Assembly (NCBI GenBank): GCA_973895155.1
Contig: OZ316898.1
Location: 4,154,001 to 4,218,000, forward strand
Direction: 5' to 3'
Source of the DNA: Marsupella aquatica
Taxonomy: Eukaryota > Marchantiophyta
DNA: 64,000 nucleotides
Positions 1-10,353 of this stretch are shown one piece after another (position 1 is the first letter of the stretch; every line of letters starts with the position of its first letter). Position numbers and translations under genes: made by a program. Under the pieces are notes generated by a model, which was not told where the DNA came from, searched no databases, and was given only the letters and a program-made list of their open reading frames with translations.

Positions 1-629
1 TCCCATGAGAGATCACATTTCTTGGCTTTGAACCTGAATAATGTACATGCATAGTGCACCTGATGTGGATACCTTGGAGATTGCAGACATTCCAATTTTG
101 AGAAGAAGGACCTATGTAGGAGAGGATGCTTAGGCAACAAGTACCCTAAGTTCATTACTTGTTCCTGGGTACATGCCTTCAAAAACTCCCCTTAAGCCTT
201 CTAGGAACTTTTTTAACTCTGCAATCATTTTGATCACGACTTACATGACACTGCTTAAATTAAATCAGGACTTCTCATTATGAGCATATAAGTTACAAGG
301 CTATTTAATTTGCGAGAATTCCCTTAAAGTGTACCAACATTTTCTATTCTCATTGAATGTCTGCCCATTTACAACATCTGTATGTGGCATCACAAAACAA
401 TTGCACTTGTCACCTTCAATATTGTCAAGGCACATATTCAAACTATGAGGTGCATGCTTGCAGGTGTCTAGTACGTTTGTCCCAATATTTCTCCCGTTTG
501 GAATCGGAGCAGAGACTCACCAGACGACTGGACTGGACCAAGTTATAAACGCAGCATTTTAAGGGCCCTCCGATTATCAGGTGAACGCATTATCTTCCGG
601 TCTGCAGTGATTAGGTGGCCCGTGTGTAC
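1..629. other. Leader region without a recognised gene
   Basis: Moderately AT-rich sequence upstream of the BRCT gene. I see no convincing coding frame, terminal repeat or subterminal array. A short open frame at 357-548 has no recognisable motif. This is presumably internal, untranslated CACTA-1 sequence or promoter for the BRCT gene. Confidence 0.4.
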
Positions 630-1478
630 ATGGCCTCTAGGAAACGTACAAAGGTTGACCACCTGCCTCTGTTGGCTGGAATCAAAGCCATTTTGATTCC
701 TGGCCACTATGGGTTCACCCAAGTGAGTTGGCCAATCGTACAAAAACGATTCTCAGAGTTCCATGGGACTGAAGTCAAGGACATCACTCCACAGACTACA
801 CATGTTGTTGCGGGGACATGGCTGGATGTGATGAACAACTGGTCATGGTCCTTCATTGATTCTGCCATTACCAACCAAGGTCTAAAAGTAGTTGAAGTCT
901 CTTGGCTGACCGATTCTGTTAAACATAGGTGTGTACAGAGTACTGAGCAATATGAGTTGTGGGAGAGTGAGGAGGCCACTGCAGAGGCTTTGGCTGAAAA
1001 GGAAGCCTATGAAGCAACGGCAGAGAAACCCAACTTTGCTTCTGTCCAATATGGACCTGTTGTCAACATAGGACACCATCCTATGCGTGCAGATGCTATA
1101 TTGAATGAGCATGGCAAGGAGAGAAATACCATTATGAAGGGGTTCAGTGTGGTATTTGCAGAAGAAGGAATTGGGGAGACTAAGTGCAGATTGTACAAGT
1201 CTATAGTTGTTGACCTAGGTGGGACAGTGGAGGAGAGTCTAACAGAAACCTCCACTCATGTTGTAGGTCTGTCATACATGAAAATATGCAGAAAATTCTT
1301 TAAGACAACAGTGCGTGATTTTGTCATGAACAACAATCTTTGGGTGCTTTCCCCTGATTGGCTTCTGGAATCAGCAGCTAGAGGGAAGCGACAGAATGCT
1401 TGGGACTTTGATATTTTTGAGGCCTGGCCCTCCAAGATTCAGTGGAGATGTATGCTTAGCAAAGGTGGGAGAGAGTGA
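630..1478 (+). CDS. Tandem BRCT-domain protein (transposon cargo)
   Basis: Intronless 282-residue frame. ATG at 630 is chosen because the frame above it has only a GTG. Two BRCT-like repeats can be read. The first, about residues 15-100, has the buried strand 'KAILIPGHYG', a 'THVVAGTW' strand and the end-helix tryptophan in 'VVEVSWLTDSV'. The second, about residues 170-270, has 'GGTVEESLTETSTHVVG' and the diagnostic 'LSPDWLLESA'. BRCT pairs bind phosphopeptides in DNA-damage and replication proteins. The linker is rich in Glu and Ala. No catalytic domain is attached, so this looks like a bare BRCT module. It stands 177 bp upstream of an F-box-like gene and about 1 kb upstream of the transposase, all on one strand. 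Domain assignment is fairly sure; the role in the element is unknown. Confidence 0.75.
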   Translation: MASRKRTKVDHLPLLAGIKAILIPGHYGFTQVSWPIVQKRFSEFHGTEVKDITPQTTHVVAGTWLDVMNNWSWSFIDSAITNQGLKVVEVSWLTDSVKHRCVQSTEQYELWESEEATAEALAEKEAYEATAEKPNFASVQYGPVVNIGHHPMRADAILNEHGKERNTIMKGFSVVFAEEGIGETKCRLYKSIVVDLGGTVEESLTETSTHVVGLSYMKICRKFFKTTVRDFVMNNNLWVLSPDWLLESAARGKRQNAWDFDIFEAWPSKIQWRCMLSKGGRE

Positions 1479-1654
1479 GGAGTAGGAGTCCCTCATATTT
1501 TTGTATAAATCATAATTTTGTAATAAATGTGATCCTTGAACTAACTCATCTTGTCATGGTTGGTCGCAGTTGAAGTGATTGTTGTTTCCTGCTGCGTGGG
1601 GTGTGACTGTGAATCTACTTGCTGGGCTCTGTTTGGCTGAAGACTTTGGTGGGT

Positions 1655-2188
1655 ATGCTGCCTCTTCCAGACCGTCAGGCCCTGTGTAGGGTCCTCCTAC
1701 GGGTTGCATCGTGCATGGCTACTGCTTGGGCTTACTTGTGTGGATTGGTAACCAGACAGAGTGTAGCTCCATCCGAGATAATGCCTACAGACCTTGGATG
1801 TGTTGTGAATGCTGTGGTGAATGAGGATGCACAATCGGAAGAGGATATTTACTTTTCAGCAGATGAGTTAGACAAGCACGATGCTGTAGGTGGTTCCTTG
1901 TTGCCTGATTTGGCAGATGATATAGTTCTTGCACATGTCTGGCCGAGGGTTCTTGTGGTGTCTGGCGCACAAGATATCTGCAAATATAGACTAATTAGTA
2001 CCCAGTGGAGGGACTTGGTAGCAACATGTGCACCATGGAGGGCACTGCTGCCACTGCTTGTAGGCACGGATCGAAGACCACCATGGCATGAGCAGGGTTT
2101 AGACCTTGATGACTTAATGTACATGCCTGAGTACCTCAGGGCTGAGTGGCATCGACAACAGGATTGGTATCCGTATTTGATGTGGTAG
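1655..2188 (+). CDS. F-box-like protein (transposon cargo)
   Basis: A 177-residue frame starting at ATG 1655 (upstream codons in frame lack an ATG). From about residue 88 it reads 'LLPDLADDIVLAHVWPRV', then 'CKYRLISTQWRDLVATCAPW'. This is the F-box pattern of an LP..D-[IV] start followed by the helix with a conserved W and an R.LV..C.P segment, as in plant F-box proteins. F-box proteins recruit substrates to SCF ubiquitin ligases through SKP1. The short C-terminus after the F-box ('DDLMYMPEYLRAEWH...') shows no kelch, LRR or other substrate module. The N-terminal 40 residues are hydrophobic and might reflect an upstream exon rather than a membrane segment. It could also be the last exon of a larger gene. 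The F-box call rests on pattern recognition only. Confidence 0.55.
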   Translation: MLPLPDRQALCRVLLRVASCMATAWAYLCGLVTRQSVAPSEIMPTDLGCVVNAVVNEDAQSEEDIYFSADELDKHDAVGGSLLPDLADDIVLAHVWPRVLVVSGAQDICKYRLISTQWRDLVATCAPWRALLPLLVGTDRRPPWHEQGLDLDDLMYMPEYLRAEWHRQQDWYPYLMW

Positions 2189-2514
2189 TAAGATGAGGAC
2201 ATCTCACACCGGTCTCGCACCTGGCACCTGTGTCTATGACTATACATGATTGGACTCTGATATGGTCATGGATGTACGTGCAGAGGCAGTACATGTGAGG
2301 ACAGCGGAGGAGTTGACACCCTCAAACATTTAGGAATTTTGTCTCATTCACTTGAGAATAGGTACATGACTCAGGCACCTATATTTTTTGTTTTTTTGTT
2401 TTTTTGGAACGTTACGTATTTTGGCAAGTACAGTCGGGGGTGAAATCCTTAACAGGAAGTGTATTTTTCACTTGCATAATAAAATGACAGGGTGCTGAGT
2501 GCGTGTGTATAGTG

Positions 2515-5500
2515 ATGGCTCCAAGGTTGCCTCTTCACAACCCATTTAGGATTAGGCATCATGATTCTAAATTGTGGATGCGTGAACAAGCCCGGGCCGC
2601 CCAAGGTAGGAGTAGGAGGATGAGATGCCCATGCACACAGTGCCAAGGATTCAAGTCGTTGAGTTTGAACACTGTGCACCTTCACCTGCTGCGGCATGAA
2701 AGGCACCCTCGGTGGAGGGTTTGGAATGTACCAGCAGAAGAAGACTCCTCTGATGAAGAGTGGAGAGCTGACTTTGTGGATTCTAATACAGCTAGGCGTA
2801 GAGACTATGTAGAGCAGGACATAGACTGTGCAGAGGATGGTCCTGGGGTCCAACATGAGAACGTGGATGACCAAGATGGAGATGGAGAGGCAGTCACTGA
2901 GGACGGTGGGATGGATGTCCCAAGAATGGTTCAAGAGATTTTTGAAGACCTTGATGCTTTTTACGACACAGTGGAATCAGAAGAGGACAATGAACCGCAG
3001 CCACACATTGGCGATGGCCAAGCTGAACCTGACTTTGACATTGGGGAAGGTGCAGCAGAGAGGGAGTGGGTGTTTGGGGGCCCAAAACACATCAAAGAAG
3101 CTTGCATTCCTATCTACGAGGGGTCGAACTGCTCCAAGCTGGGTTTTGTCGTGTTGTTGTTGAACATCTGTGGCAATCACAATGTTCCCAATATATTTGT
3201 GACAGAGTTGTTGACCTTCCTGCGCCGAAATGTGTTACCAGATGGTAATTCAATTCCCAAAAATATGTACGAGGCTAGGAAATTGATGTCTAACCTTGGG
3301 CTGAACTATGTGTCTATTGACGCATGCCCTGATGGGTGTGTTCTCTTTCGCAAAGAGCATGCAGATAAATTGACATGCCCTCATTGTGGTAAGCACAGGT
3401 ACAAGAATGTAGGGAAATGTACACACCCTGCCAAGGTTCTTCGTCATTTTCCTCTCATTCCTAGACTACAACGTCTGTTTAGATGCCCTGCCATTTCCAA
3501 GCTGATGACATGGACTCCTGATAACAAGAGCAGTGATGGCCTGCAGCGTCACATTGGAGATTGCAACCATTGGAAATTTGTTGATGAGGTGGCCACAGTT
3601 TGCTGCAGAGAAGCGGAACTTTAGATTTGGTCTATCACTGGATGGAGTAAACCCATTTGGAGACAAAAACAACCGTTATTCATGTTGGCCGGTTACGCTG
3701 CTAAATTACAACCTTCCCCCATGGATGACTACAAAGAGGTTTTTTGTCATGATGGTGCTGTTAATCCCTGGACCAGCTTCTGTGACCGAGCAATTCATAG
3801 ATATCATGTTGGCTCCAGCAGTGGAAGAGTGGAAGACTTTGTGGATAGAAGGGGTGTTAACCCATGATGTTCTGAAGGGGCTTCTTCGACCCAGCCCCTT
3901 TAGACTGCATGCAATTTGTTTGCTGGATATAGCAGATTACCCAGGCCATGGCATCATATCTGGACGAGTGACAAAGGGCTATGTGGGGTGCACACCATGT
4001 GGGAAAAATGTGACAAGTGAGTGGTCGCATGCCCTGCACAGTATGAAATTTCAGGGGCATAGAAGGTATCTGCCTGTTGATCATCCTTACAGGCACACAC
4101 GGTCTCAAATTGCACACTTCAACAACAAAACAGAGCTTTGTGGCCCACCACAGAGGGTCACCAGAGAGCAAGTCCTGAGGTGGGCAGCCAGGAAGGCTGA
4201 TTGGGACAAGAGAAGTGCCACTGATCGAGAACCTGAGGATCCAGTGGTGAAACACGGTGTGAAAAGACAGACCTTGGTGGACTTGGAGTTGGAGTACTGG
4301 AGGGTAATGTACTTAGCCTCCAGCCCCTATATGATTGCAATTTTAGATTGGAGCAATGGTGGATTGATGTTGGTTACAATCCTCCTATGTGGTTAATTAG
4401 TGTTTCTATTGTTGAATTCTTTGCTTTGTGGAGTGCAGGAATTCGAGCCCAGCAAACACAATGTGGACGTCATGCACATTGAGAAAAATATTTGTGAGAG
4501 CTTGCTGAAGTTCTTGTCGGGTGAGAAAGATACAGGAGCAGTTCAAGCTGATATGCAACAGAAGGGGATTCGCCCTCACCTTTGGTTGAAGCCCCATGCA
4601 AGCAATCCCAATGTACTTCTCAAGTTCCAAGCTCCCTATGTGTGCACACAGGATGAATGGAAGACATTCTTGTATAGATGGAGCTGTCTGAAAGTGCCCT
4701 CTGGCTATGCTGGTGCCTTCAAGAAGCATATTACAAAGAATAAACTTGGCAGTATGAAAACACATGACTACCATGTGTTGATGCAGCACATTCTGCCCCT
4801 ATGCCTCAGAGGTCTCATGCAGAAACCAGTCCGTAATGTCATTCTTCGACTGTGCAATGTATTTCGCCGTATATGTGTGAAAGTGTGGGATCCCCAAGGA
4901 TTGGAGCAGTTGAAGCAGGATGCTGCTTATGTCCTCTGTGACTTGGAGATATACTTCCCCCCTGCTTTCTTTGATGTTATGACTCATCTCCTAATCCATG
5001 TGGTAGAAGAGCTAGGGCAGTATGGGCCAGTCAGTACCAGATGGATGTACCCTATGGAGCGATACATGAAGTTGTTGAAAGGTCATGTGAGAACATACTA
5101 CAGGCCAGAGGCTTCCATGGCATTGGGGTACATTAAGGATGAGACATTGGGATTCCTAACAGAGTACATGGCTGGGTCTGGTGAAGCTATGACAAGAGTT
5201 TGGAAATCTGGTGAAGATGATGGAGTGAGTGGCGAGGTTGTTGAAGGTGTGGGACGTGCTGTTCAGCTGCCTGTTGCGATTCGAGACAAGGCTCATTCAT
5301 ATGTGCTGGCAAACACAGAGCCTATGCAACCATGGTGGAGGTGAGTGATTGAATTGACTTGCCTTTGTTGTGATGCTTCTTGTCTGTTCCAAGGGTGATC
5401 TTAGGTTGTCATGTGTTGTTTAGACCTAACTATGCCTGTACCTCATATTGCAGGGAATATGATATGCAAAAAGCTGCACACTCTGGGTAGCAGGATCCCT

Positions 5501-6213
5501 TCCCACAGTTCAAGCAGTGGATTCGGGTGACAATTCGAGAGCATAGTAGACATCACCCAGATATGGAGAAGGATTTGTATCTTCTATCTGTGCCACCACG
5601 ATTGTCTATTCTGACCTACAAACGGATGAGAGCTTATGGAAATCATTATCGAGTGAGGGATGAGCAGGGTGACCATTGTGTATCATATGATTGTGGTTTG
5701 ATTTCTGTGTTTGAGCAGAGAACCTCTGAAGAACAGAGGGGGTGGATGAAGATGGGTTACGTGGGGGAGTTGACCAACATTTGGGTGTTGAATTATGGTA
5801 ACACAAGTGTCCCAGTGATATTGATGAAGGGATCATGGGTGAAATCAGAGTGGCAGAGACCAAGGGCCACCATGAAGCGTGATCATGATGGGTTCTTGTT
5901 GGCCAATTTTAGGTCCAGGGTACCAGAATGGTCTGAGCCTTTTGTTTTCCCTAGCCAAGTTGAACAGGCTTTCTTTGCAGATGTGGAGGAGTCACATGGC
6001 TGGAGGGTGGTATGCCATAGCCAAGCACGGAACAGACGGATGGATGGAAGTAAAGTAGAGTTCAGTTTGGATGACCATGCTGCATTCGAGCATCCTAGTC
6101 ATGAGACTGTACTTCCAACTCGGGCAGGGACTGACTACATCCCCTTAACATTGAGAGAGACATATGATGAACCTCGGCAAATGGAATATGATGAGGTTGA
6201 TGATTTGCAATAG
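2515..6213 (+). pseudogene. tnp2: Tnp2-type CACTA transposase, broken by a frameshift and a stop (CACTA-1)
   Basis: Starts at ATG 2515. The N-terminus has a zinc-binding-like motif (CPCTQC...HLHLLRH, about residues 41-62), an acidic stretch, then the Tnp2 core: 'LGLNYVSIDACPDGCVLF', 'CPHCGKHRY', 'NYNLPPWM', 'GYVGCTPCG', 'NVDVMHIEKN' and 'KTHDYHVLMQHILP'. Two introns are supported by matching phase: 4304-4438 (GTAATG...GTGCAG, phase 0) and 5341-5453 (GTGAGT...TTGCAG, phase 2). There are two lesions. The frame shifts near 3585-3590, where 'NHWKFVDE' should run into 'WPQFAAEKRNF' but continues in another frame. TAG at 5488-5490 also interrupts the last exon soon after it begins. Otherwise the coding sequence is full length. 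The protein would cut and join element ends, but this copy cannot make it in one piece. Confidence 0.85.
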
Positions 6214-6390
6214 GCAACAGCTGGCGATTGGCAAGTATGAGGTTGAGGATGACTACCTGCACAGAGTCACAGAACGGGAATTGTTGCCTGGAATGATGTT
6301 TAGGATAGTTGGATATGCATGAAATTGATTGATACTTTGAATTTAGTGTGCTGATTCTCCCTGTTTGGTTGTGGGTGCTGTGCAGAAGCT

Positions 6391-9300
6391 ATGGGGGAAG
6401 AGGGTGATGACATGGAGACAGACATGGGGCTTGGAGAGTGGGGTGAAGAGGAAAGATTGGATATGGATGGAGACCCAGATGCAGGGGGCTCACAGAAAAA
6501 TGCACCTGTGCAAGATGCACAGGGCCCTCATCAAGTCCCAGGTAGGTGGGCAGCTAGAGAGAAATCACATAATCCATACCCTAGAAGGAGCCAGAGTTAT
6601 TGGCAAGGGACGCCTGATAATTATGATGATGACTATGATGGAGCAGAAGATGGATGGGATGAATATGAACACCCAGAGCGTGGTAGAGACGGGTACAGAG
6701 GGCAATGGAAAGGTGAGGAGGATGATTGGACAAGTAAGTGCCTTGTGCTAGTGATTTTGTGATGGTAGTAGAGATTTAGCTCAATATGCACTTATCTGAT
6801 GTGTAGCTAGGGCAAAGAGTTTATCTTACAGGTCCATGAGTGTGGCATGTACCTGTTGGTATGCAGACTCTGATTGGGACAATCACGAAAACAACAAAGG
6901 CCATCCACGTTCAGATAGGAGGCAATCATTCACAAGCGGGAGAAACGCCCCTAATTCATCAAGACAAAGCAATAGGACAGGTGGTCCAGAACCATCTATG
7001 CGCCAAGGGAGAGGTAACTTGGTCATTGCAGAATTGCTCTGAAGTCCACTGTATATTTGGCAGCGGGATTTATGATTCATACTTACCTAATGTAAGTGAC
7101 TGTAAATGGATCCTGTAAATGTGCAGGGACTCCAGGGAGGTTTGGACAATGCAATCCAGGCCGTGGGGGGAGATCAGGCCGTGGAGGGACACCTAGTAGC
7201 GCTTCAGGGAGTACCAAGGCAGGAGACAGTAACAAATTTGGTAAAGTAGAAGTGAATTCCGAAGGTTGGATAACTCCCACATGTGATGGTAAGAACCGTT
7301 GGCATTCTGACCTAAGAGGAGAAGTATTGCGTTGGTTAGATTTGAGCATTACAAAGTTTAGGAGTCAGAACAAAGCTGATTGGGCTGCTATCTGCAAGGA
7401 CATTCTTGAACGGTGGGAGTATGTTGGTAATGATGGTAAGGGCCCAGTTGAAGATTGCATATCAGATTATGCAATGAGGATTTTGAAACAAGAGAGGCAT
7501 AGGTTGAAAAGGATGTGGATAGACAATGGTTCTAACAGGAGAATGCCACCACCCCCATCATTGGAACTGGATCAATGGACACGGTTAATCAAAGGGTTCA
7601 TGTCGGAGGCTGGACAGAGCAAGAGTGAACTGATGTCAAATGCTCGAGGCAAAGTGAAACACCTTTCACAGGCTGGGAGAGGAAGTTATGCTCCAGTGAA
7701 AGAACAATTGGTAAGGCAGTGACATGCCTGATAGTAAGCCTCAAACTTATCATCTTGCTACCATTATTACATTTTCATTGACAATCAACACTTGGTTTCA
7801 TTCATATGTATGTTGATGTGGACTGCAGAAGAAATTGACAAGTGAAGAACCATCAGCACAAGAAGTGAGAGAGGAGTTCATGAAACAAAGGAGTGAGGTG
7901 ACAAGTGTAACTTCCAAACAGGTGATTATGTTGTAATTCTGTATGTTCTGTGACTATTTGGCCTTGAGCATCAGAAAGAAATGTAGTAGGAAGTAAGCAA
8001 CCAGTTCTTGGGGACAGTTATCTGAGATATGTAAGCTGTGTTATGACAGGGAACTGTTACAACTCTCACAGAGATGTGTGAACGGTTGAAGTCATTAGAG
8101 TGTGGACTCCCTCGAGTGGAAAGTAAATTGGCTGATCGTTTGGATATTGTGGAGGCATCTGTAGCGAACCTTCTTGCATCAGTGGAATCTAATTTCAAGC
8201 TTGTGATTGAAAAATTGGGTGGTTCCCAACCAAACAATGAGGGCAACATTGTACAAAGTGTGCCCTTGTTAACAAAAAAGGGAATTGGCAAATCTGACAC
8301 AGGTATGGAAATGACACCGGCCCATTGTTCATTGTGTCCTATGTTCAAATGTTAGAAGTAAGTTTTCATGAATTGAGTGAATGGTTTGAATGCAGGAAGA
8401 GTGGAGGCAGAGAAGGACCCTGTAATCAGTAAGCAGAAGGGCAAGAAGGTTGCTGAGACAGGTAACCTGCTATGATCCAGTACATTACATTTGAAAAGTG
8501 CATGGTGTTTTGTGAAGCTTTAGCCGGTTGGAGGTAATCTTTTTTGTAAGAACTGGTTGGATGAACTGGGATCTGAAGTGACATCATGATTGATGTATCA
8601 GGTGATTCAAAGAGCAATAATGAAGAAGATGTGCCCAGTGCCTCAGTGACCATAGCCAAGGAGGTATCAGGTAAGCTGATGCTTTAAATTCCTCTATATG
8701 AATGTTGAGCAACAATTCAGTGGTTAATAGATTCAACGTGAATATTGTGGTGTGTTTATTGATCAACAGAAGCAGACATGGAGCATATGGCAATGGCAAA
8801 GAAGGGGAAGAAGGCTGTTCATAATGGTAAGGAGATAGTGACAACTTTGTGGTTGGTGACATGTACATTTAGCACATGTGATGAGTGATTCACTTATGTT
8901 GGACATGACACTGAATTGTAGTTGATGCAGAGTTGACAGACTCTCAACCAAGTGGGAGCAGGGTGAAGCGACGTCGAAACTTGGGAGCAACATTGGATGC
9001 AAGTAAGATTGTAGATGCTTCAATTGAAGCAAGTACAATGTTGGCAGATACTGAGATGATGTCGCAGGGAAATCCTGCTACACAATCAGAAGTGTCAAAT
9101 ATGGATGCAGATTCTTTGAAGAAGAGTGTAGCCAATTCTTGATCACCAGCACAAAACACTCGTGCCAAAGTCATGACTCGCAACCAAGGTATGAATAATG
9201 TCATGTATAAGCCACCCAGGAAAGCCAAGAAAAATAGCCAGGGTAAGGTGGAGGTGATAGTCACAGCAGAGCCAGTCCATAATCTTCTATCATGGGAGGA

Positions 9301-9526
9301 TGACTCGCAGGTATGTGTGGGTACAGGCATTTTGCGACCGGATCATGCAAAATTCCATGGCAAAGTGGTCCCGGATGACCATGTAGTAGTGTTGTTGACT
9401 ACAGTGATTGTATCTGATTGTAATTTGCCATTTCCGAATAGAGACGATGATCCACCTCAGGAAATAATTGCAGATGCAGTAGGATCTCTTGTGCTCTGGC
9501 CATCAAAGTGTGTTAGTCTGCAGTGA
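6391..9526 (+). pseudogene. TNPA-like second protein of CACTA-1, Transposase_24-like and DUF8039-like domains, one premature stop
   Basis: Nine exons join without losing phase: 6391-6733, 6867-7013, 7127-7710, 7829-7921, 8050-8302, 8396-8461, 8602-8670, 8770-8826 and 8922-9526, giving 738 codons. All introns are GT...AG. The protein has an acidic and Gly/Arg-rich N-terminus. A region in 7127-7710 resembles the plant Ptta/En/Spm transposase domain ('RLKRMW', 'DQWTRLIKGF', 'SKSELMSNARGKVKHLSQAG'). A coiled segment follows, then basic KKGKK/KRRR blocks and a C-terminal domain like the one found in plant Ulp1 and transposon proteins ('FHGKVVPDDHVVVLL', 'ADAVGSLVLWPS'). TNPA-type proteins bind subterminal repeats and aid Tnp2. 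TGA at 9140-9142 lies in frame between the basic block and the last domain, so the C-terminal domain is lost unless it is read through. It lies 178 bp after the transposase stop, on the same strand. Confidence 0.75.
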
Positions 9527-10020
9527 CTGAATGCAAGTGTAGATAGAATCATGTGAATTGTGTCACATTTTGACATTGCCTTGGAAAGATCCAAGAAATA
9601 TCTGTACCAATTTTTCCATTTGGTAAAGAGGATGAAGGAGCCGTTGTGTGTGACATTGATATTTCTGAATTCTGTATGTATGAAACAAGTGATTGATGTC
9701 AAACTATGGCTCTATGGTGATTGTCTATGATACTTGAATCTGTTTTGTATCATTTCAGTATTAGTGTGTATGGTATAGAGGAATACTTTGTGACCTTCTT
9801 TGTAGTCTATGAAGTTTGAATCTGTGAATTCATATTAGTGTACATGGTATAGAAGATGGCTTTCTGAAACTATGTATTCTAATGTTAACATGATGAATGG
9901 TGAACTTATAGAGTGAGTTCATTCAAGTACACAATAAAACATGAATGCAATATGTTATTTGTGCACAAGAGTGGGTTCATTCCAAGTAGTATAGTGGGGT
10001 CTTCATCACTCATATCCAGT
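9527..10020. other. 3' flank of the TNPA-like gene
   Basis: AT-rich DNA between the last coding exon and the subterminal array. It includes loosely repeated phrases such as 'tagtgtacatggtatag' near 9760 and 9838. No open frame worth calling. It probably holds the 3' UTR and polyadenylation region. Confidence 0.4.
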
Positions 10021-10353
10021 TGACATGAAAGACTTATACATACCCCACAAAGTATATTTAAAGACTACCCTCCATAACCTTTTTAGTCGTTCCCAACGAC
10101 TCACCATCTTAGCCCATAAAAGACTGAAAACGACTCACCAAAGCTACCCACACAAAGACTAAAATAGACTGAAAATCCAGTCTATTAAACGACTTATAAA
10201 CCAGTTCTATAAAGGACTCAGTTGATTATAGTAACAAAACATACGACTCGCAGTCCTATAAAGGACTGGAGTCCTTCCCAGTCGTTTCCAAGTCCTATAC
10301 GGTACTGAATAGTCGTTTAATGGGGTCTAAATACCCCCCGGTTTCTACTAGTG
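10021..10353. repeat. CACTA-1 right subterminal repeats and terminal inverted repeat
   Basis: Short units of the type AACGACT / AGTCGTT and AGTCCTATAAAGGACT occur in both orientations at high density from about 10085 to 10320. The block ends with GGTTTCTACTAGTG at 10340-10353, whose complement starts CACTAGTAGAAACC. Dense subterminal repeats next to the terminus are the known binding sites of TNPA-type proteins in CACTA elements. Several units are themselves near-palindromic (AGTCCTATAAAGGACT). Confidence 0.8.

Larger units (their letters stand above)
1..10353 (+). mobile_element. CACTA-1: right-hand part of a CACTA/En-Spm DNA transposon carrying BRCT and F-box genes
   Basis: The right terminus is at 10353. 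Read on the minus strand it begins CACTAGTAGAAACCGGGG, the typical CACTA terminal motif, and it is preceded by about 300 bp of subterminal repeats. Going left, the same strand holds a TNPA-like gene, a Tnp2 transposase, an F-box-like gene and a BRCT gene. No matching left terminus starting CACTAGTAGAAACC was found between 1 and 2515, so the element most likely starts before the window and the two cargo genes lie inside it. That is inference: the left end is not seen. Both transposition genes carry disabling changes, so this copy is probably non-autonomous. The first bases after the end are GGG, a candidate 3-bp target duplication. Confidence 0.72.
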
